Source of the DNA: Hyphodiscus hymeniophilus
Lineage: Eukaryota; Ascomycota; Leotiomycetes; Helotiales; Hyphodiscaceae
Assembly: GCA_016508695.1 (NCBI GenBank)
Contig: VNKQ01000017.1
Span: 682,001-746,000, forward strand
Length of the DNA stretch: 64,000 bases
Direction: 5' to 3'
Shown: positions 11,301-24,210 of the stretch, piece after piece
How positions within the stretch are numbered: the stretch's first letter is position 1
How the letters are laid out: each line of letters opens with the position of its first letter
The notes under the pieces: generated by a model
Told to the model about the DNA's origin: nothing
Seen by the model: the letters and a program-made list of their open reading frames with translations, nothing else
Database searches by the model: none
Made by a program: the position numbers and the translations under genes

Positions 11301-14300
11301 CTCGTTCGTGAACCCCCCGGCCATCGCTATCGAATTTCCACAATTTTGAAGCACCTCCAAAAGGTCCCATGTGTGTGTGGGCCGCATTGAGCGAGTAGGC
11401 ATGTCAGCCAATATCGTAACGAGTTAATGAGTGCTGAGTAAATGAAAGGTATGAATTACAACGAGTCGAAGAGCTGATGCCATCCCACGTCGTCACACCC
11501 TGGGCGTCTTCTGTCACAGCGATGTCAGGGACCTTCTTCTTCTAGAAGGATGCACAGAAGGCTTGGGAGCTTCGGCGATAAGCCTCCTGAGAGCGATTCG
11601 ACCCTTCCCTCAACCCTTACTCGTGCAGGGTGTCGAACAACAACTTGGAGATGAGTGGAGGCTGCAGTCATACTTGCAGTGATAAGCTGCCAACAAACAC
11701 AAATACCATTTCCAGTTTCCTTTTCCGCTCGACACCGTGAGACGAGATACAGGGAAATACGCATCTCACCTTCTGCCTAGCCTGGACTAGGTCGTGGACT
11801 TCACTTTCTTGATGCGTCAACTAATGGTCGAGGGCACATTCAATTGAGGCACCACTGCTTCAAATTTCAGGTCACACACTTTGTTGTTGTTCTCCCGAGT
11901 TTAATGATGCAGCACGGTATGATCTGCCCACTGCAGGTTAGAGAATGCCGATGTCACAATCTCAGTTGGACGCATGTGTGGTGTGCAACCGCACGGGAAT
12001 TTGTATGGTTCTCGCGAGCAACCCTACAGTAATCTCCTAGGTGTGCAATCTGGATGCTGAAACATCTTTCCAAGTGTCCATGCTACTCCGTCCGCCTCAA
12101 CTGCTCAGAGTGAATGCATCTCATTGATGGGTAAAAAACATGATGCTGAGTAAGGCCTTGCCACCACGCTTCGTCTCTGCTCTTTCCTCAAGCCACCTTC
12201 TAATTTTTCCCCTCCCCTTCCAAGTTCCCACGGAGGGACAGATTGGCACCAGTGACGGGAATGTTCAAGTGCAGAAAAAGCCTTCTCTGGTAGTGCCGAG
12301 GGGTGCGGGAACGCCCAGCGTGTGATTTATTTCGTCCACAGTCTTACCATGTATTTCGAATCCCCACGGAAGTGATACAAGGACTTCGGGTCTCTGTGCT
12401 TCATGGTCGATGATGGTTAGGACTACTTACCGCACCTCCTCTTCTGATTGCAAGTCTGATTCCCCTGTCTGTAGTTCTGCCACATGGTGAAAGTATCGGG
12501 TGGTCGGGGAGATTTAAGGCACATCGGCACGAACTACCGTGAGCTAATCATCTGATATCGAAAGCCATCTGTTCGGGCCGGACTTATCTGATATTCAGCT
12601 CGAAACTTACCGCAGAGGGCGAAGATGCCGGAAGTCTTCACAGCTCGGGCGAGCTCCAAGGTGCCGGAGGTCGAAGCGCAGAAGCTGAGACCCCGTCTCA
12701 CTTTGGTTTAACGTGCTCTCGAACTATGTGATAGCAGGTTTTTTTTTTCAAAAGATGGGAACTTCCGAACCACTCATTGAGGCGACCCTTCATGCCCTCT
12801 GCTACTTCTTCCAAGCTCTATCCCCTCGGATAATCAAAACCAAGTGCATTTCGGGCCGATACATTTGATCCTCCGCCCGCTCCTCGACAAAGCGTTCATC
12901 ACGAATTGCTATATGATAACTTAGGGTATCAGATCTGTTGTTTCGTGATGCACGAGAATGGCTCTGTCCACCAAACTCTCGCTCATGGCTATCGTGGTCG
13001 TCATCTTGTTCCATAAATCGTACGTACCGATGTCTCGTGATAGTCGACGCTACTTCTGCAGTATGTATGCATGCGCCATCTTCAATCACAGTCCTGGGAT
13101 CACAGCAGATTGCAGCTCTCGAAATGGTCGCCGCAGATCGGGGTATGCTGTACAGTTGTACTTCGCTTAAAACGTCGTCAACCAGGGCCAAGAGGCTCAG
13201 GAATGGTCCAAAGATTTTGATAGACATGACGCTGTTAGGTACTCATTCTTTCTTTGATTGAGCCATACGCGGGCTCATTTGCCCAAGTCCCAATCAACGG
13301 GTTCGATTCTTAAATCGATAGTAGTGTGAGGAAACTGACGAGCAAGAGAAATACAATTGAGCATTTAGTGAGCAGAAAACAAAGGTATTTCGAGTTTCTT
13401 TCTCCGCGCGTTACTCTCAGAGAAGATTCAACTGCATTGTACTCACCCCTCACCGCCAAATGGATCTTGGCCTAATCATTCCTCTGCCTGACTTTGAACT
13501 CTTGAGCATTGCTGACTGCCACACTCTGGAAACCTAGTCGCACCAGCAAGTAGGGAAACTTTTGGAGGATCTAATACCAATGAATCTGTGTGGACGTAAA
13601 GACAGGATGCAATCAGAACCAGCAATTGCTATAAAATAGGCAAGGCTGGAGTAACTCGAACGAGGTGACCGACAGCAAGGCTAATAATTTGATCTTTGTT
13701 GACCACAGACCGAGAGCTTTAATGTATCCGAGTATTATTAAACAAGACAGTATCACAACGTGGAGTCAACCACTCCACCTTGGGGCTAGAAACGCAAGAG
13801 ATATCAAGGTTGCATAAATCTTGACAAGATCCTGTTGTCATCTCCACAGACTCCTCCACTTGGGGGAAAAGAACAGTCTGGAAGAAGAAGATGTACTAAC
13901 ACAATATACAGGGCTATTTTTCAACCCAAAGACCGTATTGACATCTAACGTTCTTTCATACATTAGACTTCACAGGCCTCACAATCGACAATATCCGTCT
14001 GTGATTGTGAACAGGCCAGAAATGGTGAATGCGATGTGTGCATCCCGGTACTTTCTCCCGACTCTTGGTCGAGCAGGAATTAACCCCCCTCCCCACAGAA
14101 TCTGTGTACTGATGATATCAATTTCGTGGCTAATCTTTAACATAGATTCCTTGATCGTGATCCTAATTGTAAGATACCCTACAAAGGTTTTGACGAGCTA
14201 CGTGATGTTGTCAGAACGACTAGATTCACCGGCACTGTCGCACCTGAACGGATGTCACGATTAATTCCTCATGTTCGTCTACAATTGGTGTACTTTGCGA

Positions 14301-15368
14301 TGAGATAGCGTTCTCTTTGCATAGAGGTGGTAATGTCATTTTCGAGCGACGGCATTTGACATTGCGGCTGAAGAGCCCGTGCAAGGAGTGTTCAGGGGTA
14401 AAAGTAAGGAGAAGAGAGAAGTAAATGCGTCTAGTGACGCACCCCGCCAGTTCCTTTTGGTCAAATCTTGCAGGTTCGCGCATGCACGAGTAGTTGTTGC
14501 AAGCTGCGCTCTTTCTCGTAGGACTCTGTATATATGGGGATGGGCTCGGTCATGGCTTCATGCAGATTCAAAACCTGAGGGCTTCGAAAGCACTAATCTT
14601 CTATCGACCTCTAAACTCGGTATGATGCGCTGGCCTGGCCCGCTAGTGGTTAGGTAAGCTGGCCCCTTTCCATAAACTTTTGACCCCTTTCCTTTCTTCA
14701 GCCCTCATACACTACAGTAACCAGGCGGAACAAGCGCCAATTTGTATCGCCAAGGCCGCAAGGCGGTGCCTTTGGTCGGGCTACAACGAGCAAGTCAGGC
14801 AGCCACCATCTGCATTCCACCTGGCGGTGGAGATTATTTCTCGTTTCTCGTTTCTCCTTCAGGCTCTTCTCTTCAGCTTAGGGGCATTCAAGCAACCCCC
14901 GGCTTCCTAGGAGATGTTTCTTCTTGGTTTGCGCCTAGAGCACTGCAAGATGTTATTCCAGTCGGAACGAGTTTTGCATCGCTGCCTTCATCGTATTCGA
15001 ATGTTTTTTTTGTCAGCGTCCTTAATTGAACGTTGATTTATGCTTATGCCATAGACCGAGGCCCAAGACACGGATTATGCCAATGACCCCACCATACTTT
15101 ATCCAGTTATGGACTGATTAATCTTATTGTCTTTTACCGCCGGTATGGTCTAATACTTTCCGAATAGAGGCGTCAAGCCTAGGTCGTAGGGGCTGAATTA
15201 AGGTCAGTCAGAAAAGTTTGTTATTAGCCGGCTCGTTCCCATATTTTCGAATCTTTCGCGATGGCTGCCATGAGGCGTGCAAATCCTCAGCATACACCAC
15301 ACTCTTTTCGTTCGTTTCTAGTCTATCTTTAAATTTCTTAATAAGTACATCTGCGGCACGTGATCAGC
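8312..15368. other. gene-poor tract, about 7 kb
   Basis: The longest stretch without a recognisable gene. All open frames are short (the longest about 140 codons), lack domains and mostly overlap on opposite strands. Base composition is not strikingly AT-rich, so there is no obvious RIP signature by eye. The only clear element is the MITE at 9929-10113. A T10 run lies near 12740. I found no transposase, reverse transcriptase, LTR pair or tRNA. Confidence 0.6.
9929..10113. mobile_element. MITE with 44-bp perfect terminal inverted repeats
   Basis: Positions 9929-9972 are the exact reverse complement of 10070-10113. The outer end reads CGGAGGTACAGCGG on each side. The element is flanked by a TA dinucleotide at 9927-9928 and again at 10114-10115, which fits the target duplication made by Tc1/mariner/pogo-type transposases. 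The 97-bp interior holds no coding sequence. At 185 bp in total it cannot be autonomous. Perfect arms over 44 bp imply recent insertion or continuing mobility in this genome. Confidence 0.92.
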
Positions 15369-17899
15369 ATGAAGCTCGTTGTGTGTTTTTGGGTCTGCCT
15401 GGCCTTTGTGAGCCAGGTCTTCAGCCAGCAATTGACAACATTTTGGTACGAAAACATCGCGAAACAGGGCGTAGCACCATACAATACCCAAGGCTCTGCC
15501 TATAAGGTTTATCGGAATGTCAAAGACTTCGGGGCGAAAGGTACAGCATCTCGCTCTGATAAAGGAAACATTGCTAAAGAAGTTTACAGGTGACGGTGTC
15601 ACAGACGACACTGCCGCTATTAATGCAGCTATCTCTAATGGTAGTCGATGTGCTCCAGGTGCCCCAGGTATTGGTTGTCAGTCCAGCACCACATCACCAG
15701 CCGTCGTGTATTTTCCCACTGGCACCTACCTCATCTCTTCGCCCATTGTTCTGTACTATATGACCAACCTGGTTGGGAATTTTCATTCCATGCCTACTTT
15801 GAAAGCATCTACCGCATTTCCTTCCGACGCAATTGCAATGGTCGATGGCGACCAGTACACTTCAGCAAACCCCACCTATGGAACGACCAACGTCTTTTAT
15901 AGACAGATCAGAAACCTCCTCTTCGATATGACCAGTGCCCCTGCGAAAAACCTTGTCCGCGGGATCCACTGGCCTACTGCGCAAGCTACCAGCCTACAGA
16001 ATCTCGTCTTTAAGATGAGCACTGCCAGTGGCAACCAGCATGTTGGTGTGTTCATTGAGAATGGTGAGCACCGAAGAACCTAACTCTGAAGATGAATATT
16101 TAATCACGTAACAGGGTCTGGAGGATTCTTGAATGATCTTGTTTTCTATGGCGGCAATCAAGGAATGAATGTCGGTTCCCAACAATTCACATCCCGCAAC
16201 TTGACTTTCTACAAGTATGGTTCAATCCTCTTGGCTTTGGAGCTTCTACTGATTCATCACTAGCTCAGCAACAGCCATATATCAAGTCTGGGATTGGAGC
16301 TGGACGTATATTGGCCTGTCGATCAACAATTGTGGCGTAGGCCTTGATATGTCAAACGGTGGAAGCACAGGTCAGCTTGTGGAGTCCGTTGTAATACTTG
16401 ACAGCACTTTTACCAACGTGCCGATCGGTATCTCAACATCACACACGATCTCAACAACCACGACCGCTGGTTCCTTGGCGATCGAGAACACCGTGTTCAA
16501 CAACGTTCCCGTAATCGTCAAAGGCCCTACTGGCACAACTCTTGCCGGCAGCACAGGCACCGTTTACGAAGGCGCTTGGGTGCAAGGGAACCGTTACATC
16601 CCCGACGGACCTACCCATGTTGAGACCTCAGTATCGTCATTCAGTCGTCCGGCATCCATGGTCACTGGCTCGTTGAAGAACTACTACTTCCGCTCCAAGC
16701 CACAATACGAAAATGTCGCCTCTACGAATTTCGCCAGTGTTCGTACTGGAGGAGCGAAGGGAGATGGAGTCACTGATGATACTGTTGCGATCCAAGCTGT
16801 CATCAATTCTGCTACGGCAGCTGGTAAGATTGTCTACTTCGACTCCGGAATCTACAGAATCACTGCGACTCTCAACATTGGTCCTGGCGCAAGGATTGTT
16901 GGCGAGGCTTATCCCGTGATTCTGGCTTCCGGGTCACTCTGGAATAACATTGCCCACCCTGTCCCAGTTGTCCGAGTTGGGGCTGCTAGTGGCCAAAGTG
17001 GTGTTGTTGAATGGTCAGACATGGTTGTTTCGACTCAAGGTGCGATGGCTGGAGCCGTATTAATCCAATGGAATCTGGCCTCGCCTGCCACAACCCCATC
17101 TGGGATGTGGGATGTCCATACTAGAGTGGGTGGGTTCAAGGGCAGCAATCTCCAGACTACCCAATGTTCCATCACTGGCATACAGCCAAACGCAAATTGC
17201 ATCGCTGCCTGGCAGTCAATCTTGATTGGTAATATCGCAAGCGGCCTCTACATGGAAAACAACTGGCTGTGGACAGCCGACCACGACCTCGACGACGTCG
17301 AAAATAACAACACTCGCATCTCCGTCTACAGCGGCCGCGGCATTTCGGTCGAAAGCACGGTGGGCAACATCTGGCTTGTCGGAACAGCCGTTGAGCATCA
17401 CGACCTCTATCAATATCAGTTATACGGCACCAAGAACGTCTTCATGGGGTTTATCCAAACCGAAACTCCATACTATCAGCCCACTCCCAGCGCCGTACAA
17501 CCATTCGCACCACTTGCAGGGCGCAATGATCCGGACTTCGCCAATTTTTGCAAGGGCAAGACCGCCACTTGCAACATGGCATGGGGTCTCAGAGTCTTGA
17601 ACTCCACGAATGCTCTTATCTATGGTGCGGGCCTGTATTCATTCTTCAACAACTACGACACTACTTGTTCGAACCATACTACCAATGTATATAACGAGTA
17701 TTGCCAGACACAGATCTTTGGCATAGATGAGGGCGGGAGTACGGCGTACTCGGGCAGCACCGTGTTTACGTATGGGCTGAACACGGCCGGGAGCGTGAGC
17801 ATGATTGACTGGCTTGGATCGAGCATCGCTGCTCAGAGTGCAAACACGAATGTGTTCGTATCCTCGGTAATTCGATTCGTTACGAAGACTCCTGGGTGA
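15369..17899 (+). CDS. secreted GH55 exo-beta-1,3-glucanase
   Basis: Four exons (15369-15540, 15590-16063, 16115-16214, 16264-17899) with introns of 49, 51 and 49 bp give 793 residues, the usual GH55 length. Residues 1-19 are a signal peptide (MKLVVCFWVCLAFVSQVFS). GH55 consists of two linked right-handed beta-helices, and each half here begins with the same pectate-lyase-3-type motif GDGVTDDT, at about residues 58 and 408. Other family-like stretches are YFPTGTYLIS, GLYMENNWLWTADHDLDD and GTAVEHHDLYQYQ. GH55 enzymes release glucose from laminarin-like beta-1,3-glucan, in wall remodelling or on other fungi. The ATG at 15369 is chosen over an upstream in-frame GTG because it begins the signal peptide. 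Every splice restores the family sequence. Confidence 0.93.
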
Positions 17900-18360
17900 T
17901 TGGGAAGTATCGATGGAAAATTACGATATTCATAGTCATGCCAGTAGCAGATCAATGACGATAAATGCCTATGCGTCCCTTTATTTAAGTCCCATGCAAA
18001 TTGGGCCCCTAAGTGACCAGGCAGCAAAGTGGGGTCGCAATGTTAGCATAGTAGGCTGTATACAGACGTAGATGAAAGCCAGTTATCTGGGCAGCTATCA
18101 TTGAATCAGGATTTTCACTTCCAGAACTCCTTAATCCTCTCTCTTCTCTGAACAGAGAGTATAACTTCACAAATGCCATGCTACTTGACCGAATCTGCCA
18201 AAGCGGTTGGAGTGAGCGAGTGAGCGACTGAAGCCGAAGCCAAAACAGAGCAATGACTCTGAGTATGTATAATAACGTTTTGCAATACATTAATTCTTGT
18301 GTTTTCATTCTACTACATCAGACTAACGAGGTCTTGAAGGCCATGATCACAGTCCTCCTC
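17900..18360. other. convergent intergenic region
   Basis: About 460 bp between the stop codons of GH55 (+) and the MFS transporter (-), shared 3' flanks. Contains a short direct repeat GAGTGAGC near 18212. No gene seen. Confidence 0.4.
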
Positions 18361-20243
18361 TTATTCCACAAGATTATTCTTCTCACTGCGGAAAAATTAG
18401 CGTCTATAGCAACGGCCTTTCAGGGACTTTCAGGGAATCACTTACGGTAACTCCAAATTCGGCATGAACCATACCAGAATGAAACTCGGGACCGAGCTTG
18501 CAAGAGCAGTGTATGTCATGTAACGCAGGACATCGGTGTACGCCTCATCCACAGCGATTCTCTGCACGGTTCCCCACTCTGGCAGCACTCCAGTGATGGA
18601 ATTATACACAGCCTTGACAGTATCCGTGCTGACATCCGGCCCCAGGTAATGGACCAAACGATCTATAAAGGTATTTGTGTAAATACCACCAGCGATACAA
18701 GCCCCGATTGAACTCCCTAAGAACGAGCAGCAGATGACCAAAGCAGTCATCTGCGCCAATTGTGCATGAGGAACCATGATTTGTGCCGAGACCAAAACAG
18801 CCGTTTGGATGATACCACTTCCGATGCCTTGGATCAGCTGGACGGCGAAGAGCTCACCCATCGAGTTGTTGGCACCACGAAGTCTGATCATGATACCGTA
18901 CCCGACAAGTCGGATGCAGACGGCGGCCATGAGAAGCCACTTAAAGCGGCGTGTTTTGAGCATGACGAGTCCAGCGATGATGCCGAAGAGACATTGCGTT
19001 ACGCCATTGGTGAAGATATAGAAAGTTGCGTTGCGGATGGAGTAGTTATGCGCCACTGTGACCCAGGCATAGAGATAGGTGTGGGTGCACGAGAAACCCA
19101 ACGAATCGGTCGCGATGAGAAGGCAGGAGGTGACGATCGTGAGGTTTTTAAAATAGTGAATGGGGACCAAAGGATGTTTTGCGACAAATCTCTCATAAAA
19201 TGGAAGAGCGATCAGACAGACGATACCCAGGGCAATCAGAGCATCAAGGTATGGTGTTCGCCAGCGCGAAGTGGTGGTTGATGCCAGTGTCAGGGGCAGA
19301 AGAAGCATGGCGAAGCCGGCGCAGAACAAAATACTTCCGCCCAGGTCGATTTGGGAGCAAAATTCATAGATGGTCATTTTCTGGGTGGCAACGATGCCCG
19401 CCTTCCTAGCCTTGCCCTGGTAGTAGAGAAGTGTCGTGATAATAATCGAGGCGCAAAATGGCATCAGAATTGCCATCATCCCAATTCCCCACTGCCAACC
19501 GATGCCGTTCGGACTCACTACACTGTTGACAATGAAAGCCGATATCCACGGCATGATGAGAAAGGGAAAGAAGGATGCACCGATTGCAAGTCCACGCCAT
19601 CTCGCAGATGTAATGTCTGAAATGATAATGTCGTTCATTATGTTTGTGCCAGATTGGCCAACACAGTAAATGATGTAGCCAGCTGCATAGGCATGGATGG
19701 TCTTTGCAGAAGCACAGAGTATATAGGAAAGAATGTAGCAGGAGATGGTGAGGACATAAGTTTCTCCACGACCGATAACATTTGACAGCTTTGCAATTGG
19801 GGGCTTGATCACTGCGAAAACAATGACACCAGCTGTTGAAAGTGTTGCCAGAAGGGAGACTTCGTTGAAGGAGGATGTGGCGTAGGTCTGGTAGATGTAG
19901 ACAGTAGAGTTGTCCAACTCACTGCGACGCGTAGATTAGGTTCAGAGATGATCAAAATGTTAGAGGCTACTCACTACATGATCATCATCATTGCAAGGCC
20001 AGCAATGATGAAATACCGTCCATGCTTGCCCCAGACTGCCTGAACGGCTTCAACTCGAGCAACGCCGGCTTCGACGGTAGGGCTTGCAGCTTGTTTTTGC
20101 AACTCGATGTCAACATCAGCAGCGTTCTTCTCACTCTCAACACCCTTCTCTTGCGTCGCTTCAGGAATTATCTCCACCGCATCGACATGTTGAGGCGTTG
20201 GACGCAGTTGAGTCTTAATTGTGTCAATGAAACCCATCTTCAT
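18361..20243 (-). CDS. siderophore-iron-type MFS transporter
   Basis: A many-pass proton-coupled transporter of the fungal SIT (siderophore iron transporter) branch of the major facilitator superfamily. The exons are 20243-19975, 19921-18446 and 18385-18361, with introns of 53 and 60 bp, giving 589 residues. The hydrophilic N-terminus is Glu-rich. The first helix then leads into YELDNSTVYIYQTYATSSF, the family hallmark, followed by IIISDITSARWRGLAIGASFF (the MFS loop 2-3 region) and alternating hydrophobic segments to the end. The last short exon is my inference: a perfect GTAAGT donor precedes an in-frame stop, and splicing replaces the ending LELP with LELPEKNNLVE. Without that splice the protein ends at 18442. 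SIT members import ferri-siderophores at the plasma membrane, though some carry other substrates. No siderophore synthase lies nearby. Confidence 0.85.
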
Positions 20244-21741
20244 AGCTGTTCAAAATCAAGCGTGTCTAGGACGATGAGCAAAGGAATAAGTAAAAAAACA
20301 GATGAGGATGTTATCATTCTTATGAAGCCTTCCTCAGCACTCAATTCAATCACTTGAAGATGGTTTGGTATAAATGCGCCACAAGTGGAAGCATCTTATC
20401 AGTTGAGCGTTCAAGATAGTGAAGTTGCACTGCAAAGAGCTATGGTTCGTGAAAGTAGAGATAGCCTTGATGGGAGAACGAAATAAACTTTGTCCCTCGC
20501 CATGTCGTTCGCAGCAGGTGGAGACGTAGAAGGTTCATCTTCAAAAGTGGGAGTCCAACGAAAACGTAGGGAATTTCCGATGACCACGGGCCGCTCTAGG
20601 AGGGACGGTCTGAGGGAGGAATACACTTGTACTGCTCGCTGATTGACAGGTGGACACGAAGATCCTTATCATCATCTTGTAGTCTAGTTCGTGCAACCCC
20701 GTACTGTGATACGAAGCGAGAGATTGCGAAGAGGAAAGAAAGGTGGAGGTTGGGCTTATTCGGTTGACGATGGTAATAGAGGTACGACAAGTGTACGGCG
20801 ACCTGATACGGTACACAATCCGGGTCACTTCGCGCTCTCTAGCACCATTCTTAAGCAACGAACACAATCCGAATATTACACAATCTTTTTCTCACCGCTC
20901 TGTGGCAGGCTTTACCCACGGATATGTCATCCCTAGACTCTAATTGCAGCTCCTGACTGTTTTCTGTAAGAAGGGGCGTCAACGATGGCGGAAGCATGCA
21001 TGAAGTGGACGACCGCAGATCAGGTTAACATAGTGCCAAAATAAATGGAGCTTGGAAAATAATTGAAGGACTTATTCAGAAGTTACTTCTCTAATCAATT
21101 GACTTATTGACAACCCTAATCATGGTGACGAGTTTCTCACCAATCCCAGGCTGCATCTCGCGGAATGGCTTTTGAGAAACCACACCTCCTTCTTACGGCC
21201 TAAGCAGTGGTCTTGGTTGGCAGACGGATTGGCGCTTTAAATAACTCCTGTGCACTTACTGATGGGATGGCAGCAATGCAGCACTCATTCACTTGGTTTG
21301 GTAGGCTAGTGAGTTTAGGACCTGTTGCTGGCTTCCATTATGGTCTTACCTTGTGATGGAGATAGGAATTGTTCCGATGTCTACACAAACGAGAGGCATT
21401 ATCCGTATATTCCCGGTTTTACTTCCCTGTGAGAGTGAGGATAGTTCGAGAAGTCCTGCGGCGGCGGTTGGTCAAGAGCGCCACCTTGCTTTTGAGGATG
21501 CCGATTTGCCGCTCGACTGTGTGAAACATTTATTTCTTCCAACTAAAAAAGTCTCGAATCTAGAGACCTTAGTGAGGAGAGTCTCGTTAGTGTGGCTACT
21601 GGACTTCCCGCCATGTTGTTGATAAAGATCTTTCACATAAACTATTCATGGTTTTGTTAAAGGATCTGGACCGAATCCTGAACTCCGGACTGAAAGGTTT
21701 GACATTTTGGCATGTCCATCCAGCTGAACATCCCCAGCCGT
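20244..21741. other. intergenic, about 1.5 kb
   Basis: Upstream region of the MFS transporter and 3' flank of the peptidase gene. Only short ORFs without domains; nothing recognised. Confidence 0.45.
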
Positions 21742-23742
21742 TCAAAACCTCCCACCAGGGAAAGGGACCCAAGTCATAGTCTCGCCTAACTCCCACATCT
21801 CATCCCTCAACTCTGCTTCCTTGAGACTCAGTCCTCCGACTTCATCAATCCTTCCAAAAGGAACAATATCCGCCTCGCATTTTGTATCCGGGTCCGGCAA
21901 TGTACCATTCTGGAAGTATTGGCGTAGATACTCAGCTGTACATGAAGATGCAGCTGCAATGGAAGTATGCTGTACAATGTCAGCATCTTAATCCTCAGCA
22001 TTGAGGGGAGGAATGAAACGAACACCATAAGAGTTTTGGATCAGCACAACGGAGTTGTTGAATCCCTTCGCGTTGGCCCGCGCACTTCGAAGGGGTGTAA
22101 TATTATCGGCTTGATTGGCTAGGAAGAGGATGGGATGACTTGTATTTCCTTCAAAAGGGCCTGTGCCGTTCTTGAGTCAATCAAAATCCAATTGTCGCAC
22201 GAGGAGTTGATGAACCTACCAGTAAACCTCCATTTCGCCTTCGCCTTCCAGCCCACGCATGCAATGCGAAAGAGTATATTCACTGCTCCAGCCGCTTTAC
22301 TCATCTCCATCAGTCCTTCCGCATACTCAGTGAACTCCTCAACTGAATCTGTCATCTCCCCACCATCCGAGCACATAATCGCACGGAAAGCATCATCATT
22401 ACTTTCAACATCGTTCGGTCCGGGTGGAATATTCGGAATATCGCAAGAGAATTGCTTCTTTTTGTAGCCCCACGCGGTCGCTGCGTCAAGGAATGGCGCG
22501 CCATCTCTATTTTCGAGGGCTGAGCATACGCGGGCAAAGGAGGGGAAGAATCGAACGGGCTGGTAGAGGGAGGTGGAGATGAGGCGCTTCAGAGACGAAT
22601 ACGTTATCAGTTCGGGGAGTTCGGAGGTATCAAGAAGTGAGAGGGAGGCGGGGACAATTATGGGATCTGTTTTGAGGGAGTCAATTATGGTGTCGAGACG
22701 GGCTTTGATAAGATCTGGTGTTGGAGACCAGAGGGCGCAATTTGAGGGGCCGGCGGAGTGGCAAAATGTGTAGAACGCTTCCATAACGATGTCGGTATCG
22801 TGAAGGGCATTCTTATGAGCACAAGTGGTCCATTCTTTGTAGTCAACATTTCCTGGATAAGAGGTAAGTAGATGTAAAAGATAACGGCACTTGAAGAGAA
22901 ACGGACCATCGTTCACCATGCGCTCTATCTTTTCTGGGTACATGGCGGCAAACATGCCACCCAGCATCGTTCCGTAACTGAACCCCCAATATCTCAACTT
23001 TTCATGGCCAGTCTTGTTAAGGATCTCAAGCATATCTCTTGCTACAGATGTAGTGCCGACATAACTGAAAGCTCCATAAATCCCTGAGGTCTCATTACCT
23101 CCGACTACCGAAGTGCAGAGGTTTGAAGAGGCAGATGCACGAGCGTATGCATCATATACCATGCCATCATGAGCATCTATCACACCCACATCCTGTAGAG
23201 CCCATAGCTTCTCACTCTGCCGAGATGGCCAGCAGTAGAGGGCTGGAGCTGACGCACCAACTTTCGAGGTCAGCTGACAATATCCGCCCTCCATCGAATG
23301 GTTTGCACTTACTTCCTCTTGGATCAAAACTAATAATGTCGTGGTTTTCTCCAACGATCTTTTGAATTGCCTTTGCGGATCTCAATACATGTGAGACTCC
23401 CGAACCTCCTGGGCCGCCAGGGTTGGTGAACAGTGGCCCCATATAGTTTTCTAGATGTCTCGCAGGCAGCTTAACGATGGCCAGCACAACTCGCTCATTG
23501 TCTGAAGGCTCAAGCCAATCTAGTGGAACGTCGAGCCTTGCACACTGAAACTCTGCATAACAATCGTGCCATTCCAAGTCCCGGCTGGGGTTGATATCCA
23601 CCCATTGCCATTCTGCTGTCACGATGGTCGGTATACTGATCTCTGCCTCGGCCGGTCTATTGATGGGTATCTGGTATGAATATGCAGAAACTGAAGGAAA
23701 AGTTACAAGAAGAAGAGATGTGCAAACAATAGAAATCAACAT
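21742..23742 (-). CDS. secreted tripeptidyl-aminopeptidase-like alpha/beta hydrolase (S33/TAP type)
   Basis: Four exons (23742-23313, 23260-22220, 22160-22024, 21969-21742) with introns of 52, 59 and 54 bp encode 611 residues. Residues 1-20 form a signal peptide (MLISIVCTSLLLVTFPSVSA). The N-terminal alpha/beta hydrolase part has the oxyanion motif NPGGPGGSG near residue 110 and the nucleophile elbow GFSYG with Ser238. The C-terminal TAP-like domain supplies the acid (LANQAD) and the histidine (SYGHTSIAA). The SYG-H junction is made by the last intron, whose donor GTTCGT is weak but which exactly restores the conserved motif. Relatives cleave short peptides or hydrophobic esters outside the cell. 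It is transcribed divergently from the Zn2Cys6 regulator, which suggests but does not prove co-regulation. Confidence 0.9.
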
Positions 23743-24210
23743 TGTCGCGACGTGAAAGTAATTCCCGAGGTCCAGGGTATTCGTCTCGTCAAAGACTGTG
23801 TTGAGCGTAGTGATCGGTTTCCCTTAAACTCTTTCCTGCTTTGACAACGGCCAGCATCAGTCAAGCGAAGGTAGATGACTTAAGGGGCCGCCTGTGATCG
23901 CTTTCCTCGTGGTTCAAGTCGGGTTCCTCAAGATGTCAGCCCCTTTGCACTAGCGCTTCCCAATGGAGTCTAGTGTCTATAGATTGAGGCGTGAAACGTG
24001 ATAAGGTAATACGAACAACACCCCACCCTCGACAGTAGCTATACATCCTCCGAAGAGCCTCCAGAATCTTGCCCATGCCTTTTCCTATGAGTGCTTATCC
24101 GCAGTGAGGGTAAGGGGTGACGAGGATTTAAGTCGTCTCCACCTACTCATAGAGATACAAGTTACTACCCAACCAGCCGAGAATGGCCGTCGTCGATTTT
24201 TGGTTCAGTA
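23743..24210. promoter_or_regulatory. divergent promoter region (peptidase / Zn2Cys6 regulator)
   Basis: 468 bp between two start codons on opposite strands. Several CGG and CCG triplets occur, but I found no clean CGG-Nx-CCG pair. It would be the natural place for autoregulation or regulation of the peptidase by its neighbour. Confidence 0.4.

Noticed and set aside
12802..13227. 141-codon ATG frame on the minus strand in the gene-poor tract
   Set aside because: No domain, no homologous feel, overlapped by open frames on the other strand, and of a length expected by chance in 64 kb. Transcript evidence would be needed.
13300..13320. GGGTTCGATTC, resembling a tRNA B box
   Set aside because: No matching A box or cloverleaf stems could be formed around it.
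13821..14264. 147-codon plus-strand frame with hydrophobic patches
   Set aside because: Begins at TTG, and the first ATG leaves only a short fragment. No family.
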